Shown here: positions 1 to 10,477 of the stretch, piece after piece | Position numbering within the stretch: position 1 is the first letter of the stretch | How the letters are laid out: each line of letters starts with the position of its first letter | Source: Mycobacterium florentinum | GTDB taxonomy: Bacteria; Actinomycetota; Actinomycetes; Mycobacteriales; Mycobacteriaceae | DNA: 64,000 bases | Assembly: GCF_010730355.1 (NCBI RefSeq) | Contig: NZ_AP022576.1 | Span: 1,116,001-1,180,000 of the forward strand | Reading direction: 5' to 3' | Notes under the pieces: generated by a model | What the model was told of the DNA's origin: nothing | Database searches by the model: none | The model's input: only the letters and a program-made list of their open reading frames with translations | Made by a program: the position numbers and the translations under genes

Positions 1-267
1 GAAATCATAGAAGCCCAGCTCGGCATCCGGATAATCGACCGCCTTTTGTAAAACGTGGCCGTCGGCCTCGAAGAACGCGACCCGGCCCGACTCGGCCTCT
101 CCGACCACTTGCCGGATCGCCTGCTGCAGCAAATCGTGATGGACGAGACCTTCGATCAACACCAAAAGACCAAGCTGCCACTCGGTACCCGCGAAACCGG
201 TTTCCTGCGAGAGCCAAATATCAAGCTGCCCCCGCGTCAGCGGATGTGCCCGCTCACCACGTTCCAT
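1..267 (-). CDS. Non-ribosomal peptide synthetase, N-terminal start of condensation domain (partial)
   Basis: This is the 5' end of a minus-strand gene that runs off the left edge; about 89 codons are visible. The translation begins MERGERAHPLTRGQLDIWLS and continues with a TEWQLG block and an FFEADGHVLQKAVDYPD block. This is the usual opening of an NRPS condensation domain (the LTxGQxxIW core-1 motif). The HHxxxDG active site lies outside the window. I chose the ATG at 267 because a GGGGGAC ribosome-binding site precedes it. An in-frame ATG at 300 has no such site. It lies just downstream of mbtH, as in mycobacterial GPL loci where mbtH precedes mps1. The substrate and module count cannot be read from here. 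Confidence 0.85.
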   Translation of the reverse strand, partial: MERGERAHPLTRGQLDIWLSQETGFAGTEWQLGLLVLIEGLVHHDLLQQAIRQVVGEAESGRVAFFEADGHVLQKAVDYPDAELGFYDF

Positions 268-311
268 GTGAGTCCCCCGAAGCTCCACCCGAGTCCCCAT
301 ACCCAGGCGGT

Positions 312-542
312 TTACTTATCAAAACTCCGACCCGCTGCCAGCCGCTCGCGCAGACTCTTCGGCCGGATATCGGGCCAGTTCTGCTCGATGTAGTCGAGAC
401 ACGCCGCACGGTCCGCCTCGCCGTATACCACCCGCCATCCAGCGGGGACATCGGCGAAGGTCGGCCATAGGCTGTGTTGCTCCTCGTCATTGACCAACAC
501 GAAAAAACTGCCATTATCGTCGTCGAACGGATTGGTGCTCAC
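312..542 (-). CDS. mbtH: MbtH-like protein, NRPS adenylation-domain partner
   Basis: This 76-residue protein has the full MbtH signature: [19 protein letters not shown] at the N-terminus, then [23 protein letters not shown] and SLRERL. MbtH-like proteins bind and activate or solubilise NRPS adenylation domains in the cytoplasm. The length is typical for the family. The start is a GTG at 542 with GGAGA just upstream. The NRPS gene begins within about 45 bp of its stop codon, so the two are almost certainly co-transcribed. A local mbtH argues that the NRPS is a functional secondary-metabolite or cell-envelope lipopeptide enzyme. Confidence 0.95.
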   Translation of the reverse strand: MSTNPFDDDNGSFFVLVNDEEQHSLWPTFADVPAGWRVVYGEADRAACLDYIEQNWPDIRPKSLRERLAAGRSFDK

Positions 543-1448
543 AGTTCTCCAGGCGTTCTCTCTTATAACTGGGGTCGTTCCAAACCATACTGGAGGCCTA
601 CAGGCTCGGTCGGAGGTTTCGACAAAGTTCCTGATGTGATCTGTTAAGCACTCGTGACACCTCTTGGCAATTCGTTGCGAGGCGCAACGCTGGGGCGTTG
701 GCGCCCCGGAGTGCAGTGACCTGCAGCGACGGTATCGGCTGTCTGCCGCCCGCCAAGAGTACGGTACCTACGGCCAGAAAACGACCGAGTTACGCTCTCG
801 TTGCTCGTTAGTTGCCGCGCTGGAATAGCGCCGAAGCGGCCGGGACGTGGACCCGCAGATCAGGCCGGAAACGCCGGCGGGACGGCCACAGCAAATACGC
901 GCACGGCACGGTAGCTACCGGGGTTCGAGGGCCGATGTGATCGCGCGACTGCGCCGTTCCCCATTGCCGCCGGGCCGGATCACGGGACGTTGATGGCGAC
1001 GACAAATCGCACGTTCAGCCACCTCAGCGAACCACTCGGACTTCGTTAGCTGACCGCGGCCGGATGACGCCTTCTGCACGCGATCGCATCGGAATGTTAT
1101 GTGTATCACCATTGCTCGGGACAATGACGCATACAACACCCGCTCGGGCGGTGGAATCTTCCGATTGCTAGCGTGCCCTTGCACTCGCGATACGAGTAAC
1201 GATCCCGCACCGGCTTGCGAAAGATCTGATGTCGGAGCCAACGGCATGGTTTACTCATCAAGATCTGGTCGCACACGCCGAACGCCGCTCGTTTGAGCTG
1301 ACCGCCGCAGGTCTGGTGTGGCGCGATCGAGGTGTGGGTACTGTCCGAGCGTTGACATGAGCGAGTCTGTGAACGGGTTGAAGGGGGTGCGGTGGTCGAA
1401 CACGACGTTCGAGCCCGGTCCGACGTCGCCGCTGAAGGGAGCCAGGGC
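543..1448. other. Long non-coding divergent intergenic region between mbtH and mmpS
   Basis: About 0.9 kb separates the minus-strand mbtH-NRPS unit from the plus-strand mmpS-mmpL unit. Small open frames on both strands here show no recognisable domain and look like chance. The region must hold the promoters of both units. The only structured elements I could see are two adjacent perfect hairpins at 673-707 (separate entry). There is no tRNA, insertion sequence or gene remnant that I can identify. Confidence 0.6.
673..707. promoter_or_regulatory. Tandem perfect hairpins in the mbtH-mmpS intergenic region
   Basis: The first hairpin has arms CGTTGCG and CGCAACG (673-679 and 683-689) with a 3-nt loop. 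The second has arms GGGGCG and CGCCCC (692-697 and 702-707) with a TTGG loop. They are 2 bp apart and lie about 130 bp upstream of mbtH. Neither is followed by a T-run on either strand. They could be leader-RNA structure, a transcription block between the divergent units, or operator sites; the sequence alone does not decide. Confidence 0.45.
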
Positions 1449-1985
1449 GTGAGCGAGCCCGCTGGCCGCTTCCGGCGGCTCGGTCGCCAGTCCGCACCTG
1501 GGCCCCAAGAACCCAATGGAACTCGAAAGGGCCGGCGGAATCCGGGAGCCGGCGTGATCAAGCTCCTGGGACGGCTTTGGATCCCGCTGCTGATCATCGC
1601 CGTCCTCACCGCCGGCGGATTCACGGTGTCGCGGTTGCACGGAATATTCGGCTCCGAGAAGCGCCAGTCGTATGCGGACTCCAGAGTCAAAGACAGCAAG
1701 CCGTTTAACCCCAAGCATCTGAAGTACGAGGTCTTCGGGGCACCGGGGACCGTGGCCGACATCAGCTACTTCGACGTCAACGCCGACCCACAGCACATCA
1801 ACGGCGTCACCCTGCCGTGGTCGATGGATCTTTCGACCACACTGCCGTCAATCGTGGGAAACGTGGTGGCACAAGGCGATAGCGAGACCATCGGCTGCCG
1901 CATCATCGTTGATGGCACCGTCAAGTCCGAGAAGGTATCCCACGAGGTGAACGCCTTCACGTACTGCGTGCTGACGGCGGCATGA
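1449..1985 (+). CDS. mmpS: MmpS-family membrane protein, partner of the downstream MmpL transporters
   Basis: This is a small periplasm-facing accessory protein for RND-type MmpL lipid exporters. One transmembrane helix ([20 protein letters not shown]) is followed by the MmpS extracellular domain: [11 protein letters not shown], the YEVFG and [11 protein letters not shown] blocks, and a C-terminal CxVxxDG core ending in two cysteines. Family members are about 140 residues. The GTG at 1554 would give 143 residues, the GTG at 1449 gives 178 and a GTG at 1392 gives 197; I kept 1449, which has AAGGGAG upstream, but 1554 is a serious alternative. The stop overlaps the mmpL start (ATGA), indicating translational coupling, as in mmpS4-mmpL4a of GPL loci. 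Confidence 0.9.
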   Translation: MSEPAGRFRRLGRQSAPGPQEPNGTRKGRRNPGAGVIKLLGRLWIPLLIIAVLTAGGFTVSRLHGIFGSEKRQSYADSRVKDSKPFNPKHLKYEVFGAPGTVADISYFDVNADPQHINGVTLPWSMDLSTTLPSIVGNVVAQGDSETIGCRIIVDGTVKSEKVSHEVNAFTYCVLTAA

Positions 1986-4876
1986 GCGACGAAAACATTG
2001 GCACGGAGCAGCCCGCGCGAGGCTTCATCGCGCGGTCAATCCACCGGTTTTCGATTCTCATCATCCTGGCGTGGCTGGGTATGGCCGTCTACGTCACCGT
2101 GGGCGTCCCCCCGCTCGAGGTTGTCGAGCAATCGCACTCGGTATCACTGAATCCGACCGACGCGCCGTCCTTTAAGGCGATGATGCGTCTCGGCCAGGAT
2201 TTCAAGGAATCCAATTCCGGCGCCCTGGCGATGATCGTGCTCGAGGGGGACCAACCCCTCGGCCACGATGCTCATCAGTACTACGACGAGCTGGTGCGTC
2301 GGCTCGACGCCGATACCAAGCATGTCCAGCACGTCCAGAACTTCTGGGGAGACCCGGTCACGGCGGCCGCCGCGCAAAGTATCGACGGCAAGGCCGCCTA
2401 TGTGCAGTTGAACCTTGGCGGTCTCCAAGGCGCATCCGCCGGCGACGAATCGGTAGCGGCCATCCGAGCCATCGTGGCAGGCCTGCCCGCGCCGCCCGGG
2501 CTCAAGGTTTATGTCACCGGGCCCGCCGCAACCGTCGCGGACATGAACAAAGCGGGTCAGGAAACGGTCACGACGGTCACCTTGGCGAGCCTTTCGGTGA
2601 TCTTCATTATGCTGCTGCTCGTCTATCGTTCCCTCTTCACCGTCATTCTGTTGCTGCTGACGGTCGGGCTGCAATTGACGGTATCCCGTGGAATGGTGGC
2701 ACTCCTCGCCTATCACGGAGTCATCGGTCTTACTACCTTCGCCGTCAACCTGTTGGTGGCGGCGGTCATCGCGACCGGGACCGACTATGGAATTTTCTTC
2801 GTCGGGCGATATCAGGAAGCACGGCAGGCCGGCGAAGACAAGGAAACCGCTTTCTATACCACTTTCAGCAGTGTCGCCAAGGTTGTCCTGGCTTCCGGCC
2901 TGACAATCGCCGGTGCCGTTCTGTGCTTGAGCTTTACCCGGCTCCCCTATTTCCAGCCGCTGGGCCTTCCCAATGCGGTCGGTATCGCCGTGGCCGTCCT
3001 GGTGGCCCTCACGCTCACGCCGGCGCTTCTGGCTGTTGGAGCCCGTTTCGGTCTGTTCGAGCCCAGACGGAAAATCCGGGTCCGCGGGTGGCGGCGAATA
3101 GGCACGGCGATCGTTCGCTGGCCCGCGCCCATCTTCATCTCCACATTGGCGGTCGCCCTGATCGGGCTGCTGACCCTACCCGGATACAACCCGAGTTACG
3201 ACGACCAAAAATTCATTCCCGAAGACATCCCGGCCAGCGTAGGAAATGCCGCCGCTGGGCGACATTTTCCCGAGTCGCGAATGATGATGCCGGAAATCCT
3301 CCTGGTCGAAGCCGATCACGACCTCCGCAATCCCACGGACATGCTGGTATTGAATCAATTGGCCAAGGGGATTCTCGCGGTGCCGGGCGTTTCCACGGTG
3401 CAAAGCGTGACCCGGCCCGAGGGAACGCCGCTGGCGCACACCAGCATTCCGTACATCATGAGCATGTCGCAGTCGTCTCAGCTGACGAATATGGCGTTCC
3501 AAAAGGATCGCATGAACGACATGATGAAGCAGGCCGAAGAAATGGCCAAGATGATTGCGCTGATGCAGCACATGTTAGGCCTGATGAAAGAGCTCACGGC
3601 CACGACTCATGACATGGTCGGCCGGACGCATGAAATTCAGAAAGCCACCGCGGAGTTGCGGGACCGTGTTTCGGATTTCGAGGATTTCTTCAGACCGTTC
3701 CGTAGCTACTTCTACTGGGAAAAGCATTGCTATGACGTTCCCGTCTGCTTCGCGATCAGGTCGGTTTTCGACGCAATCGATGGTGTCGACGAGGTCAATG
3801 ACAAGTTCTCCGAACTGGTGGCAGACCTCGATAAACTAGATGTGCTCCTGCCGCAGATACTTATACAGATCCCGCAAATGATCGAAACGATGCAAAGTAT
3901 GCGGACCATGATGCTGACAATGCACAGCACCATGGAAGGAACCATCGGTCAGATGGAGGTCAATGGCGGTCAAAACCCGAACGCCATGGGCCAAGCATTC
4001 GACACCTCCAAAAATGACGATAGTTTCTACATCCCACCGAGCATTATCGACGGCTCGGATACCTTCAAGCGGGTCATGAAGATCTTCCTGTCGCCGGACG
4101 GGAAGAACGCCCGCATGCTCATCGCGCAGAAGGGTGACCCGGCGACACCCGAGGGGCTTTCGCGCGTCGAACCGATCAGGACGGCCGCCGAGGAGTCACT
4201 CAAGGGCACTCCCCTGGAAGACGCCAAGGTTTATCTCACCGGAACCGCTGCCGTGGTAAAGGATTTGGTCGAAGGCGCTAAATTCGACCTCTTGATCGCG
4301 GGAGTCGCCGCCCTCTGCCTGATTTTCATCATCATGCTGATCATGACGCGAAGTTTTCTCGCCGCACTGGTCATCGTGGGTACGGTATTGCTGTCACTGG
4401 GTGCTTCCTTCGGGATGTCCATCCTGGTCTGGCAGTACTTGCTTGGGCTGCAAATTCACTGGACCGTCCTCTCGATGTCGGTGATCGTGCTGCTGGCCGT
4501 GGGTTCTGACTACAACTTGCTGCTGGTTTCCCGGATGAAAGAAGAATTGGCCGCCGGCATCCACACCGGCATCATCCGCGCCATGGCGGGCACCGGAAAA
4601 GTCGTCACGAACGCGGGCTTGGTATTCGCATTCACCATGGCCTCCATGGCGGTCAGCGACCTGCGCAGCATCGCCCAGCTGGGCACCACGATCGGGATGG
4701 GCCTGATGTTCGACACCTTGGTGGTGCGCGCCTTCATGACACCGGCCGTTGCCGCGCTGCTCGGCCGCTGGTTCTGGTGGCCGCAACAAGTGCGCACCCG
4801 CCCGGCAAGCCAGATGCTGCGGCCATTGGGACCCCGCCCACTGGTGCGCTCGTTGCTGCTGAGAGAAACGAGGTGA
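1982..4876 (+). CDS. mmpL: MmpL-family RND lipid transporter (first of a tandem pair)
   Basis: This 964-residue inner-membrane transporter has the RND layout: TM1 near residues 21-42, a periplasmic domain, then a TM block from about 195. The proton-relay Asp-Tyr pairs are D268-Y269 (GTDYGIFF) and D843-Y844 (GSDYNLLL). The second periplasmic loop (about 500-650) is rich in Met, Gln and Glu heptads and carries the FYWEKHC element, the coiled-coil insertion of MmpL4/MmpL5-like proteins. The family exports envelope lipids across the inner membrane. The gene overlaps mmpS by 4 bp and is followed 7 bp later by a second mmpL. That arrangement matches GPL mmpS4-mmpL4a-mmpL4b, so a GPL or related glycolipid is the likely cargo (inference). 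Confidence 0.95.
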   Translation: MSDENIGTEQPARGFIARSIHRFSILIILAWLGMAVYVTVGVPPLEVVEQSHSVSLNPTDAPSFKAMMRLGQDFKESNSGALAMIVLEGDQPLGHDAHQYYDELVRRLDADTKHVQHVQNFWGDPVTAAAAQSIDGKAAYVQLNLGGLQGASAGDESVAAIRAIVAGLPAPPGLKVYVTGPAATVADMNKAGQETVTTVTLASLSVIFIMLLLVYRSLFTVILLLLTVGLQLTVSRGMVALLAYHGVIGLTTFAVNLLVAAVIATGTDYGIFFVGRYQEARQAGEDKETAFYTTFSSVAKVVLASGLTIAGAVLCLSFTRLPYFQPLGLPNAVGIAVAVLVALTLTPALLAVGARFGLFEPRRKIRVRGWRRIGTAIVRWPAPIFISTLAVALIGLLTLPGYNPSYDDQKFIPEDIPASVGNAAAGRHFPESRMMMPEILLVEADHDLRNPTDMLVLNQLAKGILAVPGVSTVQSVTRPEGTPLAHTSIPYIMSMSQSSQLTNMAFQKDRMNDMMKQAEEMAKMIALMQHMLGLMKELTATTHDMVGRTHEIQKATAELRDRVSDFEDFFRPFRSYFYWEKHCYDVPVCFAIRSVFDAIDGVDEVNDKFSELVADLDKLDVLLPQILIQIPQMIETMQSMRTMMLTMHSTMEGTIGQMEVNGGQNPNAMGQAFDTSKNDDSFYIPPSIIDGSDTFKRVMKIFLSPDGKNARMLIAQKGDPATPEGLSRVEPIRTAAEESLKGTPLEDAKVYLTGTAAVVKDLVEGAKFDLLIAGVAALCLIFIIMLIMTRSFLAALVIVGTVLLSLGASFGMSILVWQYLLGLQIHWTVLSMSVIVLLAVGSDYNLLLVSRMKEELAAGIHTGIIRAMAGTGKVVTNAGLVFAFTMASMAVSDLRSIAQLGTTIGMGLMFDTLVVRAFMTPAVAALLGRWFWWPQQVRTRPASQMLRPLGPRPLVRSLLLRETR

Positions 4877-4883
4877 GGCGCGC

Positions 4884-7820
4884 GTGACTACCGAACCGAT
4901 AGCCACCCAGCACGCCGCGCCCCCCGTTCAGAAGCCGTTCGTGGCACGGACACTCCGCAATCTTTCGGTGGTCTTCCTGCTGGGATGGGTGGCGCTGACC
5001 CTGCTCGTCACCTTCGCGGTCCCGTCGCTGGAGCGGGTCGGCCGGGAGCACTCCGTGCCATTGGCGCCGCAGGACGCGCCTGCGGTCCAGGCCATGATGC
5101 GCATGGGCAAGGTCTTCAAAGAGTCCGACTCGGACAGCTTCGTGATGCTCGTGATCGAGGGGCAACAAGAGCTCGGGGACAGCGCACACAAGTACTACGA
5201 CAAATTGATGCGGCTGTTAAAGGCCGACACGAAACATGTTGAACACGTACAGGATTTGTGGGGCGACCGACTCACCGCGGCGGGTGCGCAAAGTGCGGAC
5301 AGCAAGGCCGTCTACGTCCAGATGAACCTGGCGGGTAACCAGGGCACGACGCAGGGTCAAGATTCTATTGCTTCCGTCCGCAGCATCATCGCGAATAATC
5401 CGCCACCGCAGGGCATCAAGGCTTATGTCACCGGTCCGTCAGCGCTGTTCTCGGACATGCAGGAGGCGGGTGACAGATCGATTCTGAAGATGACCGCGGT
5501 CGGCGCGGCGATCATTTTCGTAGTCCTGCTTTTCGTCTATCGGTCCATCTTCACGGTGATTCTCTTGTTGATCACCGTCGGCATCGAGGTACTCGCGGCC
5601 CGCGGAATCGTCGCCTTTCTCGGCGATCACAGCGTTGTCCAACTGTCGACGTTCGCCGTCAACCTGCTGGTGGCCCTGGCGATGGCGGCCGGCACCGACT
5701 ACGGGATCTTCTTCTTCGGCCGATACCAAGAGTCGCGTCAGGCCGGCGAAGATCGAGAAACCGCCTACTACAACACCTTCCGTGGGGTCGTCCCCGTCGT
5801 CTTGGGTTCCGGTTTGACGATCGCCGGCGCCATGTTGTGTCTGAGCTTTACCCGGATGCCCATCTTCCAGACGATGGGCGTGCCGTGCGCCATCGGCTTG
5901 GTCATCTCCGTCGTGATCGCGCTGACGTTGGTTCCCGCGGTGCTGACCATCGGAGGCCGCTTCGGGCTACTCGATCCCACCCGCGCGATCCGCTTCGGTC
6001 GCTGGCGCCGGATCGGGACGGCAATCGTCCGCTGGCCGGTGCCCATCCTCGTCGCGACCATCGCCGTCGCGCTGGTCGGTTTGGTCACGCTGCCGGGTTA
6101 TCAGACGAGCTACAACAACCGGCTCTACATGCCTGACGATATTCCGGCGAACATCGGCTATGCGGCCGCCGACCGGCACTTCTCCCAAGCACGGATGCTG
6201 CCCGAGATCCTGATGATCGAGTCCGATCACGACATGCGCAATCCCGCCGATTTCATCGTCCTGCACAGGCTGGCCAGAGCCATCTTCAAAGTCCCTGGAA
6301 TTGCCCGGGTTCAGGGCATCACCCGGCCCGAGGGAACCCCGATCGAGCACACCTCGATCCCCTTCATGCTGGCCATGCAGAACTCGGCGCAGGCGCAGAA
6401 CATCAAATACATGAAGGCTCGCATGGACGACATGCTCGAGCAGGTCCACATGATGGACATCCAGATCGCCTCGATGACAAGGCTTTACGAATTCCAGAAG
6501 GAACTCACGTCCCTTACGCACGAGTCGATCACCAAGACCTACGAGATGACTCAGCTCTTGTACGAGTTGAGAAATCACTTCGCGGATTTTGAAGACTTCC
6601 TCAGACCGATCAAGAGCTACTTCTACTGGGAGAAGCACTGCTTCGACATCCCCATCTGCTGGTCGATACGGTCGATCTTCGACACGCTCGACGGGGTCGA
6701 CGAGCTGAGCGACAAACTCGGCGACCTGCTGATCGATCTCCACAAGATGGATCTGCTGCTGCCGCAACTGCTCGAGCAGTACCCGCAGTTGCTCGCGTCC
6801 ATGCGGTTCTTCAAGACGACGACGCTGACGATGCACAGCACGATGGCCGGGATCATCGGCCAGGTGGACGTCGACAACAAGGACGCCACCACCATGGGTC
6901 AGGCGTTCGACAACTCCAGGAACGACGATTCCTTCTATCTGCCTCCGGAGATTTTCAAGAACGCCGACTTCCAGAAGGCGATGAATCAATTCTTGTCGCC
7001 CGACGGGAAAGCGGCGCGGTTCATCATTTCCCACAAGGGTGACCCCGCGACACCCGAAAGCGTGGCCCGGGTGGACAAGATCAAGACCGCGGCCGAAGAG
7101 GCACTCAAGACGACGCCGCTGGAAGACGCCAAGATCTATCTCGCCGGTACAGCGTCCACTTTCAAGGACTTCAAAGACGGCTCGAAATTCGACCTGTTGA
7201 TCGCGGGAATCGGCGCGCTCTGCCTGATTTTCACGATCATGCTCATCATCACGCGAAGCTTTGTGGCCGCGCTGGTCATCGTGGGTACGGTGGCCCTTTC
7301 GCTGGGCTCATCGTTCGGGCTTTCGGTGCTGATCTGGCAGTACATTCTTGGCATCAAGCTGTACTGGATGGTGCTGCCGATGTCGGTGATCGTCCTGCTG
7401 GCGGTGGGGTCCGACTACAACCTGCTGCTGGTATCCCGGATGAAAGAGGAAATAGGCGCGGGTATCAATACCGGCATCATTCGCGCAATGGGCGGTACCG
7501 GAAAGGTCGTGACCAACGCGGGTCTGGTGTTCGCATTCACGATGGCGTCGATGGCATCCAGCGATTTGCGGATCATCGGTCAGGTCGGTACCACCATCGG
7601 CCTGGGCCTGCTGTTCGACACGTTGATCGTGCGCTCCTTCATGACGCCCACCATTGCCACCTTGCTCGGACGCTGGTTCTGGTGGCCGCAGGTGGTTCGT
7701 CCGCGCCCGGCCAGTCAGATGCTTCGCCCCGAAGGCCCCCGTCCGCTGGTCCGCGCTTTACTGGGCCAGGAGCACCCCGACGACGCGCCGACCGCCGAGA
7801 TCCCCAGGCAATCGGTTTAG
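4884..7820 (+). CDS. mmpL: MmpL-family RND lipid transporter (second of a tandem pair)
   Basis: This 978-residue paralogue of the preceding transporter has the same architecture. The Asp-Tyr relay pairs are D272-Y273 and D844-Y845. The same FYWEKHC block and coiled-coil-rich second loop are present, and the C-terminus ([15 protein letters not shown]) closely matches its neighbour, so the pair arose by tandem duplication. The GTG start at 4884 has GAGGTGAGG upstream and lies 7 bp after the previous stop. In GPL producers both MmpL4a and MmpL4b are needed for export, so a hetero-oligomer or sequential roles are plausible. An ABC exporter operon follows on the same strand. Confidence 0.95.
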   Translation: MTTEPIATQHAAPPVQKPFVARTLRNLSVVFLLGWVALTLLVTFAVPSLERVGREHSVPLAPQDAPAVQAMMRMGKVFKESDSDSFVMLVIEGQQELGDSAHKYYDKLMRLLKADTKHVEHVQDLWGDRLTAAGAQSADSKAVYVQMNLAGNQGTTQGQDSIASVRSIIANNPPPQGIKAYVTGPSALFSDMQEAGDRSILKMTAVGAAIIFVVLLFVYRSIFTVILLLITVGIEVLAARGIVAFLGDHSVVQLSTFAVNLLVALAMAAGTDYGIFFFGRYQESRQAGEDRETAYYNTFRGVVPVVLGSGLTIAGAMLCLSFTRMPIFQTMGVPCAIGLVISVVIALTLVPAVLTIGGRFGLLDPTRAIRFGRWRRIGTAIVRWPVPILVATIAVALVGLVTLPGYQTSYNNRLYMPDDIPANIGYAAADRHFSQARMLPEILMIESDHDMRNPADFIVLHRLARAIFKVPGIARVQGITRPEGTPIEHTSIPFMLAMQNSAQAQNIKYMKARMDDMLEQVHMMDIQIASMTRLYEFQKELTSLTHESITKTYEMTQLLYELRNHFADFEDFLRPIKSYFYWEKHCFDIPICWSIRSIFDTLDGVDELSDKLGDLLIDLHKMDLLLPQLLEQYPQLLASMRFFKTTTLTMHSTMAGIIGQVDVDNKDATTMGQAFDNSRNDDSFYLPPEIFKNADFQKAMNQFLSPDGKAARFIISHKGDPATPESVARVDKIKTAAEEALKTTPLEDAKIYLAGTASTFKDFKDGSKFDLLIAGIGALCLIFTIMLIITRSFVAALVIVGTVALSLGSSFGLSVLIWQYILGIKLYWMVLPMSVIVLLAVGSDYNLLLVSRMKEEIGAGINTGIIRAMGGTGKVVTNAGLVFAFTMASMASSDLRIIGQVGTTIGLGLLFDTLIVRSFMTPTIATLLGRWFWWPQVVRPRPASQMLRPEGPRPLVRALLGQEHPDDAPTAEIPRQSV

Positions 7821-7990
7821 TTCGCCTGGCCGAATATGCGGACAGCAAACGCCGAGCGCTTTGTTGACAATTTGTCGGTGGTTGCGCGCCGCGCCATTTG
7901 GAGTGGCGATTGAATAGGCATCGCCGAGGCAAACACCATCTACCGTCAATACGCCCAAGTGGCCGGGACCAACATGAGATACTCCCTACT

Positions 7991-8938
7991 GTGGTTCCAC
8001 TGGCAATCGAGGTCGCAGATCTCACAAAGACTTTCGGGGGAAACACGTCTGCGCTGTCCGGCGTAAGTTTCTCGGTTCCGGCCGGGACGGTCTGCGGCCT
8101 GCTCGGCCACAATGGCGCCGGTAAGACAACCACGATCAACATCCTGTCGACACTGCTGCGCCCGACTTCCGGCAGCGCCACCGTCGCCGGTTACGACATC
8201 GTCCGCCAGCCCGCCAAGGTGCGTTCCAGCATCGCGATGACCGGACAATTCGTCGCGCTGGATTCGCTGCTCACCGCCCGGGAGAACCTGGTGCTGTTCG
8301 GCCGGATGCGGGGGCTGAATCGCCGGGAGGCCAAGGCCCGCGCCGACGAGCTGATCGAACGGTTCGACCTTGTCGCGGCCGCCGACCGCCATGTGTCCAC
8401 CTACTCCGGCGGCATGCAGCGACGCGTCGACCTCGCCGGGGCCCTGATGGTGCTGCCGAAGGTGCTGTTCCTCGACGAGCCGACCGCCGGCCTCGATCCG
8501 CGCAGCCGCCGCGACGTCTGGGCGCTGGTGAGTTCGTTGGCACAGCAAGGGATCACCGTGCTGCTGACCACGCAGTACCTGGACGAGGCCGATATCCTGA
8601 GCGACTCGATCGTCGTCATCGACCAGGGAAAGGTGATCGCCAGCGGCACCGCCGAGGACCTCAAGCGCCGCGCCGGTACCGGCTATTGCCAAGTGAGCCC
8701 GGCGAATCCGGCCGACCTGCCCCATGTCGCAACGGCACTGAGCGGACTCAACGGGATCGACGTCGACGGCGATACCAACTCGGTGTCGGTGCTTGCCCCC
8801 GATGGGGTGGCCACGCTGGCCGAGGTCTTTCGCCGGGTCGATGCGCTCGGCGTCGAGCTCGCCGACATCTCGTTGCGCAAACCCTCCTTGGACGAGGCAT
8901 TCCTGCACATCACCGAGAAGACCGCCGCCCGATCATGA
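7991..8938 (+). CDS. drrA: DrrA-type ABC transporter ATP-binding protein
   Basis: This is a cytoplasmic ATPase subunit of a drug/lipid ABC exporter. With a GTG start at 7991 it has 315 residues. Walker A is GHNGAGKTT (39-47), the signature is YSGGMQRR (138-145) and Walker B is VLFLDEPTAGLD (about 158-169). A C-terminal extension is typical of DrrA. An upstream in-frame start at 7898 would add 31 residues that do not resemble the family. It overlaps drrB by 4 bp (ATGA). DrrABC of M. tuberculosis exports phthiocerol dimycocerosates, and GPL and LOS loci carry related sets. Beside mbtH-NRPS and mmpL, a role in moving the finished glycolipid is likely. Confidence 0.93.
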   Translation: MVPLAIEVADLTKTFGGNTSALSGVSFSVPAGTVCGLLGHNGAGKTTTINILSTLLRPTSGSATVAGYDIVRQPAKVRSSIAMTGQFVALDSLLTARENLVLFGRMRGLNRREAKARADELIERFDLVAAADRHVSTYSGGMQRRVDLAGALMVLPKVLFLDEPTAGLDPRSRRDVWALVSSLAQQGITVLLTTQYLDEADILSDSIVVIDQGKVIASGTAEDLKRRAGTGYCQVSPANPADLPHVATALSGLNGIDVDGDTNSVSVLAPDGVATLAEVFRRVDALGVELADISLRKPSLDEAFLHITEKTAARS

Positions 8939-9678
8939 GCGCGTTGGCCGCTCTGACCGAACGGTCGTTGGTTGCAGCGACGCGTGACGGCGAGATGATC
9001 TTCGAGGTACTGTCACCGATCGCCTACCTGGCCGGTTTCAGCGTGGCCCTGCACGGCCTGATCGACACCGGCCCGGTGACCTATTCGCAGTATCTGGTGC
9101 CCGCCGTGGTCGTCCAGTCGATGGTCTTCGTCGGCCTGCTCACCGCGGACCGCGCGATCCGCGACCACCTGAGCGGGCTGGGTGTGCGCTTGCGGACGCA
9201 GCCGATCTCCGCCGCAACCCCCGTGACCGCGCGCATGGCCGCTACCCAAATCCGGGCGGTACTAGCCCTTTTGGTGGCGCTGGCCGCCGGCTACGCCTTC
9301 GGATTCCGGATGACCGGCGGGCCGGGCAACGCGATCGCTTTCGTGCTCATCGCGTTGCTGCTGTGTCTTGCCGTCGGACTGGGCGCCGACGCACTGGGAT
9401 CGAGTTCCAACAGCCTGCAGGGGGCCAGTTACATGCTGTTCGTCCCCCAGTTGCTGCTGTTCCTGCTGTCCACCGGAATCGCCCCCGAGAAAACGTTCCC
9501 CGCTTGGCTGCGCCCATGGGTACGCAACCAGCCGGTCTCGCAGGTAGCCGAGACCCTGCGCGGCCTCGGCAGCGGACACGTGGTGGTCAACAACTTGGTG
9601 ATCAGCCTCGCCTGGTGTTTCGGTATGGTGCTGGTCTTCGGCGCGATCACGATGCGGATGCAGAGGCGCAGCTTGTGA
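8935..9678 (+). CDS. drrB: DrrB-type ABC-2 membrane permease
   Basis: This 247-residue integral membrane protein has about six hydrophobic segments and the ABC-2 permease fold, including the late PxWLRPWVRNQPVSQ stretch typical of DrrB/DrrC. The ATG at 8935 overlaps the drrA stop. The much longer upstream frame is a shadow of drrA. Its own stop overlaps the GTG of drrC, so the three subunits are translationally coupled. It should pair with drrC to form the transmembrane channel. Confidence 0.92.
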   Translation: MSALAALTERSLVAATRDGEMIFEVLSPIAYLAGFSVALHGLIDTGPVTYSQYLVPAVVVQSMVFVGLLTADRAIRDHLSGLGVRLRTQPISAATPVTARMAATQIRAVLALLVALAAGYAFGFRMTGGPGNAIAFVLIALLLCLAVGLGADALGSSSNSLQGASYMLFVPQLLLFLLSTGIAPEKTFPAWLRPWVRNQPVSQVAETLRGLGSGHVVVNNLVISLAWCFGMVLVFGAITMRMQRRSL

Positions 9679-10469
9679 CATCGCAGGCCGCAGACCAAGG
9701 CTCCTTGCTGAACCAGAGCTGGTTGCAAGCCATTCGGCTCCTGATCCGGTGGCGACGCGACCGAGCGGTGCTGATGGGTTCGCTGCTGTTACCGGTCTTC
9801 CTGCTGCTGCTCTACCAAGTGGTGTTGGGCGAGCAGGTGCGCAAGGTCACCGGGGTCGACAGCCTTTACGGGCTGGTCCCGTTCTGCGCGGTGCTGTCCG
9901 CACTGTTCGGCGCCTTGGGCAACGCGGTCGGCATCACGATGGACCGCCAGTCGGGGTTGCTCAGCCGCATGTGGGTGCTTCCGGTACACCGGGCGAGCGC
10001 GCTCACCGGGCGGCTCACCGCGGAGGCCGCGCGCGCGCTCGTCGGGACGGTCCTGATCACCGCGCTCGGGGTGATGATGGGACTTCGCTTCAAGCACGGC
10101 GTGGCCGGTGCGCTGCTGTACATCCTGATTCCGTCGATCATGGTGCTCGGGTTCACGGCGCTGGTGATCGCGCTGGTCCTTCGCACCACCAGCCCCGCCG
10201 TGCTGACCTGGATCATGGGCGGGACCGTCACGTTGGCATTCGTCAATCCGGGAACCACACCGATCGGGATGTTCCCGGACTGGCTTCGGCCGTTCGTACG
10301 CGTCCAACCGATCTCGCCGCCCATCGAGGCGATGCGGTCGCTGGCCTACGACGGTCCCATCGTGTGGCCGCTGGCGATGACCGTCGCCTGGACGGTCGTG
10401 ATGCTCGCGCTATTCGTCCCGGTGGGGTTGCGCGGTTACCGGATCTGCGCCGAGACCAGCAACCTGTAA
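9675..10469 (+). CDS. drrC: DrrC-type ABC-2 membrane permease
   Basis: This 264-residue membrane permease is the second transmembrane half of the exporter. The hydrophobic segments begin at about residue 35 (VLMGSLLLPVFLLLLYQVV), and it shares the PxWLRPFVRVQPIS element with DrrB. It starts at GTG 9675, overlapping the drrB stop; the longer frame starting at 9363 runs inside drrB and is not real. It ends the plus-strand export operon and converges on a glycosyltransferase gene only 8 bp away, with no obvious U-tailed terminator between them. Confidence 0.92.
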   Translation: MTSQAADQGSLLNQSWLQAIRLLIRWRRDRAVLMGSLLLPVFLLLLYQVVLGEQVRKVTGVDSLYGLVPFCAVLSALFGALGNAVGITMDRQSGLLSRMWVLPVHRASALTGRLTAEAARALVGTVLITALGVMMGLRFKHGVAGALLYILIPSIMVLGFTALVIALVLRTTSPAVLTWIMGGTVTLAFVNPGTTPIGMFPDWLRPFVRVQPISPPIEAMRSLAYDGPIVWPLAMTVAWTVVMLALFVPVGLRGYRICAETSNL

Positions 10470-10477
10470 CGAGCGGA

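Noticed and set aside
915..1762. Open frames on both strands across the mbtH-mmpS gap and the mmpS 5' region
   Set aside because: They have no recognisable domain, no good ribosome-binding sites and composition like random GC-rich sequence; those overlapping mmpS are antisense shadows.
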